Assembly (NCBI GenBank): GCA_913774715.1
Contig: CAJYHS010000149.1
Coordinates: forward strand, 1 to 64,000
Length of the DNA: 64,000 nucleotides
Source of the DNA: an uncultured Siphonobacter sp.
GTDB taxonomy: Bacteria; Bacteroidota; Bacteroidia; Cytophagales; Spirosomataceae
Direction of reading: 5' to 3'
This document shows positions 53,152 through 62,476 of this stretch, piece by piece. The notes under the pieces are model-generated. The model did no database searches, had not been told where the DNA came from, and was given only the letters and a program-made list of their open reading frames with translations. The position numbers were made by a program, and so were the translations under genes. The first letter of the stretch is position 1. Each line of letters starts with the position of its first letter.

Positions 53152-54471
53152 CTAAATATCGTGGTGAACCGCTTCTTCCAGCATCGGGTGATTTTTAGCC
53201 ACTAACGAAAGCTTCGTTAACTGGTTATTAATCACAAAACCAAAAGCTGAGGCAAAGAACAACGTAGTACCCCATTCGATTAAACCAATTCCACCGTTTT
53301 CTCCCATGATACCGGGCATCATCATTTGATAGAAATCAAAATAGTGAGCCACCAGAATTGCACAGGCTCCAACTTTCAGGAACGTGTAGTTACGTTTAGC
53401 ATCACGAGTCATGAACCATAAGAACGGAGCTAAGAAACCCATGATCAAGTTAATGAAGAAGGGAGCCTTATAAATTCCACCGTATCCACTGAAACGCTCA
53501 CGGAAATAAATTGTTTCCTCAGGCATGTTAGCATAGTAGATCAACAGGAATTGAGCAAACCATACATATGTCCAGAAAATAGAGAAGGCAAACATAAACT
53601 TACCTAAATCGTGTAAATGGTTTTCATTTACACTACGCAAATAGCCTTTCTCTTTCAACAGAATTACCGTTAAAGTAATAACTGCGTAGCCTGATACGTG
53701 CCATGAAGCAAAGTGATACCATCCGAACATCGTTGAGAACCAGTGCGTATCAATTGACATCGCCCAGTCCCATGCACAGGTAGAAGAAGTAACGGCGAAT
53801 ACTAAAACGAAAGCCCGTGAAAGGTTTTTCATTTTATACCACCATTCGGTTCCACCAATTTCATCTTCCTGCTTAGAAAGATTACGCAAAAATACCCAAA
53901 GACCATACCATAATCCAATGTAAAGTACAGTTCTGATGACAAAGAATGCGTTGTTTAAATACCAGCTTTTACCAGCAATAATTTTGTCATAGTGTTCACT
54001 TGCAGGATCCATTACCCCTTCATGACGCCAGTGGAAAAGTTCCTGACCGAAAGCAAAATAAAGGATCAGCATTACTGCACCTGAAAAAGGTAAGAACGCA
54101 GGAAATGCCTCAGGAATACGTTTGATAATTGAAGACCATCCAGCCCATGACAGGTATTGGATTGCAATAAAAAACATCCCGATTACTGAGATACCTGTAA
54201 AAAACTCAGCGTTCATCCAAAGGTTAGCTACAACGCGTTTAGCCCATACGGGTAAACCATGATGAGCTTCATGACCATGAGCGGCATGTCCTGCGTGCTC
54301 ATGAGCATGTTCGATTCCTATGCCAAGGCCTTTGGATACTAAAAACGCACCAATCAAAAGAGTAGCCAGACCTGCTAGCATACCGATAATCAGCTTCCGC
54401 TTTGAAGAGGAGGTAAAGTCATACCATTCTTCCATCTCCGCTGGATCAAAATGGTGATTGTGCTCTGCCAT
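53152..54471 (-). CDS. actF: Alternative complex III subunit ActF
   Basis: A 439-residue membrane protein with about 10 helices and a His-rich periplasmic-side loop (HAHEHAGHAAHGHEAHHG near residue 60-75). It belongs to the ActF family of quinol:cytochrome c/electron acceptor oxidoreductases. It resembles ActC but lacks a clear quinone site. FSIFWTYVWFAQFLLIYYANMPEETIYF is a family segment. It forms part of the membrane domain that oxidises menaquinol. It lies between ActE and oxidase subunit II. The 74-nt spacer to ActE has a 14-nt tandem repeat. Confidence 0.88.
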   Translation of the reverse strand: MAEHNHHFDPAEMEEWYDFTSSSKRKLIIGMLAGLATLLIGAFLVSKGLGIGIEHAHEHAGHAAHGHEAHHGLPVWAKRVVANLWMNAEFFTGISVIGMFFIAIQYLSWAGWSSIIKRIPEAFPAFLPFSGAVMLILYFAFGQELFHWRHEGVMDPASEHYDKIIAGKSWYLNNAFFVIRTVLYIGLWYGLWVFLRNLSKQEDEIGGTEWWYKMKNLSRAFVLVFAVTSSTCAWDWAMSIDTHWFSTMFGWYHFASWHVSGYAVITLTVILLKEKGYLRSVNENHLHDLGKFMFAFSIFWTYVWFAQFLLIYYANMPEETIYFRERFSGYGGIYKAPFFINLIMGFLAPFLWFMTRDAKRNYTFLKVGACAILVAHYFDFYQMMMPGIMGENGGIGLIEWGTTLFFASAFGFVINNQLTKLSLVAKNHPMLEEAVHHDI

Positions 54472-54480
54472 TATACTTAC

Positions 54481-54510
54481 GTTATTCGTTATCAGTTATT
54501 CGTTAATCGT
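54481..54510. repeat. 14-nt tandem repeat between ActE and ActF genes
   Basis: GTTATTCGTT occurs at 54481-54490 and again at 54495-54504, a two-unit 14-nt repeat. It is non-coding and resembles the short AT-rich repeats in the secE spacers. Confidence 0.6.
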
Positions 54511-54545
54511 CCTTAAAACGACTAGCAACCAACTCTCTTAATTGA

Positions 54546-55172
54546 TTAGGGTTCTTGCTGAAGTTTGTGAACGTACTGAATGATTTTCCAGCGATCTTCA
54601 GGAGAAACCTGAGAACCGTGTGGCCACATCCGTCCTTTTCCGTAAGTAATTACGTGGTAGATATGTCCATCATTCAAATCTTTCAATGCATCACTAGAGT
54701 AAACAGGTACCCCACCATATTTTTTACCAACAGGGCCATCACCTTTACCGCTTCCACCGTGGCAATGCAGGCAGTAACGACCATAAAGTAATTCACCTTG
54801 TTTCACCACTTTTGCATCAGTAGCAAAAGGATTCGTTAGGGCCGTCTCTGCAACAGCTAAATCGTTAGGACCAATGTTACGGGCAATGAGTTCCATTTTT
54901 TCCAATTTGGAAATAACAGAATCTCCATCGGTTGTAACAAAATCCTGACGTGGAATCGTGCCTTTCACAGGTACACGCATATTCAGATTGCCTTTACCCG
55001 TTGCACTGTTGATGGGGTTAGCGTCAATTTGAGACAGAGGCTCGTATCCTACTGGATAGTACATGTTTGGAGCAAACTCCCATGCCTGATGCTGAGGATC
55101 ACGTTTCAGGGACGCAAGCACAACCACCACTAGGGAAGCTGCAATCCACACAAACGGTAGGTATTTTTTCAT
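54546..55172 (-). CDS. actE: Alternative complex III subunit ActE, monoheme cytochrome c
   Basis: A 208-residue protein with an N-terminal membrane anchor or signal (YLPFVWIAASLVVVVLASL). A cytochrome c domain in the C-terminal half contains a single heme site, YCLHCHGGSGKGDGPVG, and an axial Met candidate in GRMWPHGSQVSPEDRW. The remaining N-terminal part (about 30-110) is typical of ActE. It probably passes electrons from the ActA hemes to the oxidase. It lies 55 nt after the ActD gene. Confidence 0.9.
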   Translation of the reverse strand: MKKYLPFVWIAASLVVVVLASLKRDPQHQAWEFAPNMYYPVGYEPLSQIDANPINSATGKGNLNMRVPVKGTIPRQDFVTTDGDSVISKLEKMELIARNIGPNDLAVAETALTNPFATDAKVVKQGELLYGRYCLHCHGGSGKGDGPVGKKYGGVPVYSSDALKDLNDGHIYHVITYGKGRMWPHGSQVSPEDRWKIIQYVHKLQQEP

Positions 55173-55227
55173 TGTACAATCAGTTGATAATTACTGACAG
55201 AACTACAGATGCAATTCTATCGGATTT

Positions 55228-55767
55228 TTAAGCTTCTTCTTCAATTACTTCTTTCACATTCACCTCGATTGCTCCCGTGTCCCGAAGAGCTTTCTCGATT
55301 TCTGCTTCTGATTTTTGGTTTGAAGAGGTATCAATAGCCATTACGAATTTATCATCCGTACTACGCAGATCGAAAATAACTGCTTTGTTACCCCACCATA
55401 AACCATTTGTAATAAAGAAGCTAAATACCATTCCGAATGCAGTAAACAATACTGTAAACTCAAACATCGGAGGAATGAAATCAGGGAAGGCATAAAAGTC
55501 CTTACCACCGATGTTCATTGGCCAGTCTATTGCCATGGTGTATAATGTAAACACAAACATGGTTAGTAAACCCAAGCAGCCAAACATAAATGCTGCCATA
55601 GGAATACGAGTACGGGGATGCCCAATGGCTTTATCTAAACCGTGAACTGGGAAGGGCGTATATACATCATGAATTTTGATGCCATTGGAACGAACCGCTT
55701 TTACGGCAGCCATTACTTCATCATCATCATCGTACACCCCTACTAAAAATCTCTTGTTGGTATCCAT
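55228..55767 (-). CDS. actD: Alternative complex III subunit ActD (DUF3341)
   Basis: A 179-residue protein. A soluble N-terminal domain with VGVYDDDDEVMAAVKAVR and IHDVYTPFPVHGLD is the DUF3341 signature. Two membrane helices follow (AAFMFGCLGLLTMFVFTLYTM and MFEFTVLFTAFGMVFSFFI), then a cytoplasmic tail. It binds no cofactor and has a structural role in the complex. It sits between ActC and ActE. Confidence 0.92.
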   Translation of the reverse strand: MDTNKRFLVGVYDDDDEVMAAVKAVRSNGIKIHDVYTPFPVHGLDKAIGHPRTRIPMAAFMFGCLGLLTMFVFTLYTMAIDWPMNIGGKDFYAFPDFIPPMFEFTVLFTAFGMVFSFFITNGLWWGNKAVIFDLRSTDDKFVMAIDTSSNQKSEAEIEKALRDTGAIEVNVKEVIEEEA

Positions 55768-55801
55768 GATACGGATTGTATGCTTTATCCTATTAATGAG
55801 G

Positions 55802-57214
55802 TTATTCGGTCACGTGTTCGCCTGGCTTCTTCGTATTAGGTTTCACTTTATAAGGGAAACGCTCTGAAGAACTCTTCATTACACCTTTTACTTCCGCCAT
55901 GTTAATTACGGGTAAGTACTTGGCAAAAAGCAGGAATAAGAAGAAGAATAAACCGAATGTGAATACGTAGTCACCAATGTCAATGATGGTCGGTGAAAAC
56001 ATAGCCCAGCTTGAAGGAATGTAATCACGGTGCAGTGAAGTCACGATAATTACGAAACGCTCAAACCACATACCAATGTTTACCACTACAGACAGAGCAA
56101 AAGTCCAGGTAATGCTACGACGAATGCTACGAACCCAGAAGAACTGAGGAGTAATTACGTTACAGCTCATCATCGCCCAGTAAGCCCACCAGTAAGGACC
56201 AAAGGCACGGTTAATGAAAGCATAACTTTCGTATTCAACACCTGAATAAGCCGCAATAAAGAACTCAGTGATATAAGCAATACCTACGATCGATCCCGTT
56301 ACGGTGATGATTTTGTTCATCGTTTCGATGTGCTCAATCGTAATGTAATCCTGTAATTTGAATGTCCAGCGAATGATCAGCAACAGGTTATTCACCATGG
56401 CAAAACCAGAGAAAATAGCTCCTGCTACGAAGTAAGGAGGGAAGATCGTTGTGTGCCAGCCTGGAATAACCGAGGTAGCAAAGTCAAACGATACAATCGT
56501 GTGTACGGAAAGTACCAGTGGAGTTGAAATACCAGCCAGGATCAGCGATACATATTCGTAGCGGAACCAAGTCTTGGTGTTACCATTCCAACCCATCGAA
56601 AGTAATCCGTAGATATACTTAGATACTTTATTCTTTGCCCGGTCACGGATAGTAGCCAAATCAGGAATCAGACCTACGTACCAGAATAAACAAGATACGG
56701 AGAAGTAAGTTGAGATCGCGAAAACGTCCCATACCAGCGGAGAGTTAAAGTTAACCCAAATTGAGCCGTAGGTATTAGGGAAAGGAATACACCAGTAAGC
56801 CAACCACGCACGACCGGCGTGCATCAAGATGAAGCTGGCCGCACAGATAACCGCGAAAATCGTCATTGCTTCCGCAGCACGGTTCACCGATGTCCGCCAC
56901 TTCTGACGGAATAAAAGTAAGATTGCTGAAATCAGCGTTCCGGCGTGACCGATACCTACCCACCAGACGAAGTTGGTAATATCCCAGGCCCAGCCTACTG
57001 TTTTATTTAATCCCCAGTTTCCTAAGCCATCCCACCAAGTCCAGAATACTGAAGCAGTTCCCAGAAGCAGTACGATAGTAGAAATGCCGAAAACGATTTT
57101 CCACGAAGCAGTAGGCTTGCCTTCTACCTGCCGACATACATCCTCGGTAATATCGTGGTAGGATTTCCCACCAGTCACCAAAGGAGGCCTTACAACAGCA
57201 CTAACGTGTGACAT
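55802..57214 (-). CDS. actC: Alternative complex III subunit ActC (NrfD-like)
   Basis: A 470-residue polytopic membrane protein with about 10 helices, of the NrfD/PsrC family (PF03916). VWWVGIGHAGTLISAILLLFRQKW is the conserved early motif near the menaquinol site, and AWLAYWCIPFPNTYGSIWVNFNSPLVWDVF is another family segment. It is the proposed menaquinol-oxidising subunit; the complex is thought to be coupled to proton translocation. It lies 69 nt after the ActB gene. Confidence 0.94.
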   Translation of the reverse strand: MSHVSAVVRPPLVTGGKSYHDITEDVCRQVEGKPTASWKIVFGISTIVLLLGTASVFWTWWDGLGNWGLNKTVGWAWDITNFVWWVGIGHAGTLISAILLLFRQKWRTSVNRAAEAMTIFAVICAASFILMHAGRAWLAYWCIPFPNTYGSIWVNFNSPLVWDVFAISTYFSVSCLFWYVGLIPDLATIRDRAKNKVSKYIYGLLSMGWNGNTKTWFRYEYVSLILAGISTPLVLSVHTIVSFDFATSVIPGWHTTIFPPYFVAGAIFSGFAMVNNLLLIIRWTFKLQDYITIEHIETMNKIITVTGSIVGIAYITEFFIAAYSGVEYESYAFINRAFGPYWWAYWAMMSCNVITPQFFWVRSIRRSITWTFALSVVVNIGMWFERFVIIVTSLHRDYIPSSWAMFSPTIIDIGDYVFTFGLFFFLFLLFAKYLPVINMAEVKGVMKSSSERFPYKVKPNTKKPGEHVTE

Positions 57215-57283
57215 ATTTCTAAATTTTCAGAGTTTCGAATGGATACTGAGTCCAGAATGAATCTGAACTCAGTGTTTACTTAC

Positions 57284-60200
57284 TTATACGTGTGACTTAG
57301 GATGCTTGTGCTCATTCTCTTTGTGCTCTTCCTCTTTGTGAGGAGCTTGAGAATCAGCCGCATCTTTATTACGAATTTTCGTCAGATAGCTAATCTGTGG
57401 CAATACGTTAATCTCCTCAAGCATGTGGAAGGCACGGCCTTGTTGTTCCACCGCCAGAACTTGTGAGATTTCGCTTTCTGGGTTGTTCATATCACCAAAA
57501 ATGATGGCACCCGTTGAGCAAGATTGTGAACAAGCTACCTGTACTTCGTTTGCATAAGGTCTGCGACGCTCACGTTTAGCGGCTAATTTCGTAGCCTGAA
57601 TACGCTGTACGCAGAATGAACATTTTTCCATTACCCCACGGCTACGCACCGTAACTTCAGGGTTAATGACCATTTTACCCAGGTCATTATTGAAGTTGTA
57701 AGGGAAACGATCTTCATCAAAATATTTGAACCAGTTAAAGCGACGTACCTTATAGGGACAGTTGTTAGCACAGTAACGAGTACCGATACAACGGTTATAG
57801 GTCATTTGGTTCATACCCTCATTACTGTGGGTAGTTGCCAATACTGGACATACCGTTTCGCAAGGAGCGTTCGAGCAGTGCTGGCAAAGCATAGGCTGGA
57901 ATACTACTTCTGGATTGTCAGAAGCAATCTCAAGCGTTTCCAATTCCTGGAAGATGCTTTCGCCTTCTTTGGGCTGAACCGAAGAATAGTAACGGTCAAT
58001 GCGAATCCAGTGCATTTCACGGCGCATTACTACTTCTTTACGACCTACAACGGGTACGTTGTTTTCAGCCTGACAGCTCACCACGCAAGAACCACAACCA
58101 GTACAGAGGTTAAGGTCAATGACCATTCCCCAGCTGTGGTTTTTCTTTTCGTGACCATTCCAGAGCGTGATGTCAGTAGCATCTTTCGCTCCTTCAGAAG
58201 TCTGAATTTTCGGAATAAAACGGCCAGCCTGTACGTTTTCCTGGTATTTTGCCAGAATCGTTTCTTGTAATACAGACTCACGAGCCATTACGGTGTTGTG
58301 CGTCTGCGTCTGACCGATACCCCACTTATATTGACTGCCCGTTGGTGTTACTTTAATTTCAGCACCCACTGAGTTAATCCATGGGAATACGTTCTTACCT
58401 ACTCCGTCAGCTGCCTTACCGGCTTTCGAACGACCATAACCAATGGCTACTGATACCGTATCGTTGGTTTGACCGGGCTGAATCAGAACGGGAAGTTCAA
58501 TGGCTTCTTTGCCAGCGATTTCCAGTTTCACCATATCATTCTGGTGAACACCTAATTTCTTCGCAGTAGCCTGAGAAATAGCTGCGTAGTTATCCCACGT
58601 AGCTTTTGAAATTGGATCTGGGAATTCTTGTAACCAAGGGTTATTTGCCTGAGAGCCGGTACCCATACCTACTTTTTCGTAGGGTATGAATTCCATTACC
58701 GTTGAAGAGGCTTTGTAAGTACCACTAACTTTACCTAAAGCAGTAATCAAATCACCCGTTACTGCAGGAGCTGCGGCAACCGTACCTTTAGCAGGCTCAA
58801 ATACCCCTTCATATACGGCTTTGTTCCAAGCTTCTTTGCTGGCTGTTTTTAAGATATTCGTAGCCCAGTTCTGAGTCAGGAATTCGTAATAATCAGCATT
58901 TTGTCCAGCCCAGGTTAATAAGCTTGACTGAGCCTGACGCGTATTGAAGATCGTTGAGATCGTGGGCTGTACAATAGAATAGAACCCTGGTTTAGGTTCA
59001 GCATCACCCCAAGACTCTAAGTAATGAGAATCAGGAGCAATGAATTGACACAGAGAAGCCGTTTCATCAGCACGATCAGCGAATGATACGCTTAATTTCG
59101 TGCGAGACAGAGCGTCTGCGATTTCTTTACCACGAGGACTATCGTAGACAGGGTTAGCTCCGTAGAAGAGAACCGCGTCTACGCGACCGCCTTTGAGATC
59201 ATTTACAAATCCGTCAAAAGCCGCATCGTTTCCTTGTTTGTAGTTACTCGTGCCCGCAATCGTAGTACCGTAGTTACCTAAGATACGGTTGATTTCGGCT
59301 ACTACTACCTGTACGTTAGGATCATTTGAACCAGAAACTACCAGAGTTGTTCCGGGAGCAGCTGCTTTCAGATCTTTAGCTGCTTTTTCGAGGAATTCGA
59401 TTTTAACGTCAGCCGTACTAGAAGAACCACCTACCAGACGAAGTAACGTAGAAGCTACTAAGCCCGATTGAGAAGGTTTCAGACGACCACGGTAATCAGC
59501 ATTGGCCCCCGTCAATGTCATCAGCGTGCTGAAGTCATAATGACGAGACATTTCCTTATTACCGCCTTTTGCTGAAGATAACTTACGTCCGGCGGCCCAC
59601 TGCTTCGAAAATTCGTCAGGAGCAATCCAGGTACCTAAGAAATCTGCATCAAGACTTACAATAACCTTAGCTTTACTGAAATCAAATGCAGGTAGTTGTC
59701 CACCATGTACTTGGGTTAAGCCGTAAGCAGAATTAGCGTCATAAGATACGTGAACCGTAGAAGGATATTTTGCCTTGAACGCTTCGATAACCGCCTTAGT
59801 CGTAGGACTTAAGATGGTACCAGAAATGATACGGATATTCTGAGCAGAAGCTAATCCAGCGGCTACTTCTTTATCCAACGCAGTCCACTCTACTTTCTTG
59901 CCACCTTTTTGGGGATCACGCAGTTTTTCGTTGTCGTATAAGCTCAATACTGACGCGTGTACACGAGTACCAACGCCACCTTGAGAAATACTAGACTGAG
60001 GGTTGCCTTCAATTTTAATAGGCCGACCTTCGCGGGTTTTTACCAGGACTGAGCAGTACTCGCCACCATCGGTAAACGTTGATGCGTACCAGTTAGCAAT
60101 ACCTGGTTCAACATCAACGGGCTTGTTTAAGTAAGGAATTACTTTCCGTACAGGAGCTTCGCAGGCAGCCAGTGAAACAGCGGCTACACCAAAGCCCAGC

Positions 60201-60346
60201 ATTTTAAGGAAGTCACGACGGTAGGTTCCACCTCCGTCGGTAATGTCAGATGAATCGGCAAATTCGCGATGAGCATTTTTTACGAACTCAGGATCGTTTC
60301 GTAACTCCTCTATTCCTCGCCAGTATCGCTTCGTAGTATTTTCCAT
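57284..60346 (-). CDS. actB: Alternative complex III subunit ActB (molybdopterin-like and Fe-S domains)
   Basis: A 1020-residue protein. Residues 40-62 are a twin-arginine signal (YRRDFLKMLGFGVAAVSLAAC) that ends in a lipobox-like Cys, so it should be exported folded and lipid-anchored. Residues about 65-700 resemble the molybdopterin oxidoreductase fold, but ActB of this family carries no molybdenum cofactor. Residues about 740-960 hold the iron-sulfur clusters: CTGCGSCVVSCQAENN, CQHCSNAPCETVCPV, CIGTRYCANNCPY, and CSFCVQR with ACSQSC. It relays electrons from ActC to the hemes of ActA. The His/Glu/Lys-rich C terminus (KEEEHKENEHKHPKSHV) is unusual in composition. Confidence 0.95.
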   Translation of the reverse strand: MENTTKRYWRGIEELRNDPEFVKNAHREFADSSDITDGGGTYRRDFLKMLGFGVAAVSLAACEAPVRKVIPYLNKPVDVEPGIANWYASTFTDGGEYCSVLVKTREGRPIKIEGNPQSSISQGGVGTRVHASVLSLYDNEKLRDPQKGGKKVEWTALDKEVAAGLASAQNIRIISGTILSPTTKAVIEAFKAKYPSTVHVSYDANSAYGLTQVHGGQLPAFDFSKAKVIVSLDADFLGTWIAPDEFSKQWAAGRKLSSAKGGNKEMSRHYDFSTLMTLTGANADYRGRLKPSQSGLVASTLLRLVGGSSSTADVKIEFLEKAAKDLKAAAPGTTLVVSGSNDPNVQVVVAEINRILGNYGTTIAGTSNYKQGNDAAFDGFVNDLKGGRVDAVLFYGANPVYDSPRGKEIADALSRTKLSVSFADRADETASLCQFIAPDSHYLESWGDAEPKPGFYSIVQPTISTIFNTRQAQSSLLTWAGQNADYYEFLTQNWATNILKTASKEAWNKAVYEGVFEPAKGTVAAAPAVTGDLITALGKVSGTYKASSTVMEFIPYEKVGMGTGSQANNPWLQEFPDPISKATWDNYAAISQATAKKLGVHQNDMVKLEIAGKEAIELPVLIQPGQTNDTVSVAIGYGRSKAGKAADGVGKNVFPWINSVGAEIKVTPTGSQYKWGIGQTQTHNTVMARESVLQETILAKYQENVQAGRFIPKIQTSEGAKDATDITLWNGHEKKNHSWGMVIDLNLCTGCGSCVVSCQAENNVPVVGRKEVVMRREMHWIRIDRYYSSVQPKEGESIFQELETLEIASDNPEVVFQPMLCQHCSNAPCETVCPVLATTHSNEGMNQMTYNRCIGTRYCANNCPYKVRRFNWFKYFDEDRFPYNFNNDLGKMVINPEVTVRSRGVMEKCSFCVQRIQATKLAAKRERRRPYANEVQVACSQSCSTGAIIFGDMNNPESEISQVLAVEQQGRAFHMLEEINVLPQISYLTKIRNKDAADSQAPHKEEEHKENEHKHPKSHV

Positions 60347-60406
60347 TCTATTAGAAAAACTCGTGTTGGGGAAAGGCGGCTCCTTTAAAAGAGCCGCCCT
60401 ATTATA

Positions 60407-61636
60407 TTAATAGTGACACTTAGAGCATTCCAGCCCACCGATGTCAGCCACTTTCATGTCTTTAACACCGTCTTTTTTGTGAATCTCAACCAGCTTGTCA
60501 TAGTATTGGTTGTCTTTGGCATTCACACTAGTTTTACGGTGGCAATCAATACACCAGCCCATCGTCAGAGAAGAGCGTTGTTCGATCACTTCCATTTTCT
60601 CTACTTCACCGTGGCATTGCTGACATTGCAGACCGCCTACGTTTACGTGTTGAGAGTGATTGAAGTAAGCCAGATCAGGTAAGTTGTGAACACGAACCCA
60701 CTCGATAGGTTGATCTTTCTCAATAGCTCTGTAAATTTTCTGAATTTCAGGAGAGGATGCTTTTACTGCATTGTGGCAGTTCATACAGATGTTAGGCGAA
60801 GGAATGTTGGCTTGCTTTCCTTTGTTAACGCCCGTATGGCAATAGTTACAGTCGATTTTGTACTCACCGGCGTGCAGCTTGTGCGAAAACGCGATGGGTT
60901 GCTTAGGAGCAAATCCCTGGTGGATACCAATTCCGTACATACCGTCGATAGTAGCTTTACCTGCTAATAACACAAACAGTAATAAAGCACCCGTACGGAA
61001 AGCAGGGTTGTTACCGAGTTTGCCAGTACTTTCTTTTAAACGAGCAAAGAAGGGAATCTTCTGAGCTTCGGGGGAAGAAGGATCAACCGTAGCTAAACGA
61101 TTCAAAACCGTCAGGATGCCAAACAAAGCAACCAGCATCAGAATCATTACTACCAGCAGAGCAACCAGTACAACACCAAAGAAACCGGAAGACTGGTCTT
61201 CACCGCCACCACCACCTTGGGCTACTTGTTGTCCACCTCCGTCATTACCGCCAGCAGGGGTTTTAGCGGAGTTAGCTTCTTTAACGTAAGCTAAAATGCT
61301 TTTGATGTCGTCGTCGGAAAGACTTCCGAAGGCCGTCATCATAATAGGCTTATACTGATCGTACAGTTTAGTAGCTGCTTCATCACCGCTAGCTACCATG
61401 CCGGCTGGATTTTTAATCCATTTGATTAACCATTCCTCAGAGTGACGCTGGTCAACATCTTTTAAACCGGGGCCGATCAGCTTTTGCTCTCCTACATTGT
61501 GACAGGAAGCACAGTTGTTGGTGAAGAGCTGTTCGCCTTTTGCGGGATCCTGTGCAAAGCCGGACGTGCTACTCCACAACGTCAGAACGATAGCCGTTGC
61601 GGTCCCGAAGAAGTAGCTAAGTGCTCGTTTGATCAT
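60407..61636 (-). CDS. actA: Alternative complex III subunit ActA, multiheme cytochrome c
   Basis: From the ATG at 61636 the product is 409 residues; an upstream TTG is in frame but weak. A signal or anchor helix (ALSYFFGTATAIVLTLWSS) is followed by a monoheme cytochrome c domain (CASCH near residue 45, with an axial Met in PIMMTAFG). Next come a Gly-rich linker with GGGGGE, a transmembrane helix (about 160-185), and a periplasmic region with CNYCH, CMNCH, CQQCH, CIDCH and CSKCH. This makes six heme c sites, one more than the classical pentaheme ActA, because of the N-terminal domain. It heads the Act-oxidase operon, 60 nt before ActB, behind a clear promoter. Confidence 0.92.
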   Translation of the reverse strand: MIKRALSYFFGTATAIVLTLWSSTSGFAQDPAKGEQLFTNNCASCHNVGEQKLIGPGLKDVDQRHSEEWLIKWIKNPAGMVASGDEAATKLYDQYKPIMMTAFGSLSDDDIKSILAYVKEANSAKTPAGGNDGGGQQVAQGGGGGEDQSSGFFGVVLVALLVVMILMLVALFGILTVLNRLATVDPSSPEAQKIPFFARLKESTGKLGNNPAFRTGALLLFVLLAGKATIDGMYGIGIHQGFAPKQPIAFSHKLHAGEYKIDCNYCHTGVNKGKQANIPSPNICMNCHNAVKASSPEIQKIYRAIEKDQPIEWVRVHNLPDLAYFNHSQHVNVGGLQCQQCHGEVEKMEVIEQRSSLTMGWCIDCHRKTSVNAKDNQYYDKLVEIHKKDGVKDMKVADIGGLECSKCHY

Positions 61637-61651
61637 AATAATACTTTTCAA

Positions 61652-61941
61652 CTTTTATTTTCAGTACGGGATGCCCGTATAGACCCATTCCGGGCTCACA
61701 AAACTACAATCGGATCGTTGTTCTACAAACTCAGGATTTTTCCGAAATGCCAAAACTAGATGAAAAATATCTATTTAAATTTATTCTAAATAAGTGAGTA
61801 ATCTTTTGTTATCCAGAATAAGCTCTCAGGAGTCTCTTCTTTTATTAGTTCAATCTCTATTTTATTAGAAAATGATTAATGTTCTAGTAACCAATGATTT
61901 GACTCTAATTTTAAAAGTAATACACAATTAAATCTTTAAAT
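61652..61941. other. Non-coding stretch upstream of the Act operon
   Basis: About 290 bp with no gene. It carries the Act promoter at 61699-61729. The remainder, roughly 61760-61930, is very AT-rich, with no palindrome or coding frame that I could support. Confidence 0.6.
61699..61729 (-). promoter_or_regulatory. Promoter of the Act-oxidase operon
   Basis: On the minus strand TTTG is followed after 19 nt by TAGTTTTG, a perfect TAnnTTTG. It lies about 63 nt upstream of the ActA ATG. The spacing fits the Bacteroidota vegetative consensus well. Unlike the tRNA promoters it lacks TTGACA and the CACTCC start region. Confidence 0.8.
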
Positions 61942-61983
61942 AAAACAAAAGCTTCTACCCTTTCGGACAGAAGCTTTCGTTTT
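61942..61983 (-). terminator. Terminator of the Fur-family gene
   Basis: AAAACGAAAGCTTCT pairs with AGAAGCTTTTGTTTT (one mismatch) on the minus strand and ends in TTTTATTT. It starts 13 nt after the stop codon. Confidence 0.9.
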
Positions 61984-61996
61984 GACTAACCACCTA

Positions 61997-62422
61997 TTAG
62001 GACTTACAATCGGGACAGGTACCCTGCACAAGAAGATTGATCTCCTGACGTTTATAGCCCTCGGGCAAAGGAAGACTTGGAATCTGAACCTGATCCAGAC
62101 AGGTCGTTTGTCCGCAAGCCAAACATTTAAAATGCACGTGGTCGTGATGATGAGTGTGATCATCCGACTGACAGGCATCCTTGCACATGGCATATTTTAC
62201 GGTTCCTTCGTCATCGAGAACTTTATGGATAATTCCTTTGTCCAGAAATGTTTTTAGGGTACGATAGATCGTTACCCGATCAAAACGCTCCTGGAGTTCA
62301 CCTTCAAGCCCGCCGTGCGAAAGAGCAAAGTTTTTGCTGTAAAACAAATCCAGCACCTCTTCCCGGGCTTCTGTATGCCGCAGATTATGTTGCTTTAATG
62401 TAGCAGGCACGAGCTTGTTCAT
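61997..62422 (-). CDS. Fur-family metal-dependent transcriptional regulator
   Basis: A 141-residue winged-helix repressor. The DNA-binding part (about 1-75) includes LRHTEAREEVLDLFY and RVTIYRTLKTFLDKGIIHKV. The metal-binding part has DDHTHHHDHVHFKCLACGQTTCLD and the late CPDC, so both CxxC pairs of the structural zinc site and a His-rich regulatory site are present. It could be Fur, Zur or PerR; the sequence alone does not separate them, though the two CxxC pairs and His cluster are common in Zur-like members. It is transcribed alone or with the ABC exporter gene, 54 nt upstream, and has its own terminator. Confidence 0.9.
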   Translation of the reverse strand: MNKLVPATLKQHNLRHTEAREEVLDLFYSKNFALSHGGLEGELQERFDRVTIYRTLKTFLDKGIIHKVLDDEGTVKYAMCKDACQSDDHTHHHDHVHFKCLACGQTTCLDQVQIPSLPLPEGYKRQEINLLVQGTCPDCKS

Positions 62423-62476
62423 ATTCTTTTTATAAGTTAAAACTGGCCTAACTCCGTGGGAAGTAACAAACCAGCA

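Noticed and set aside
57284-60346. ActB as a true molybdenum oxidoreductase
   Set aside because: The Act context and Fe-S tail identify it as ActB, a family known to lack the molybdenum cofactor.
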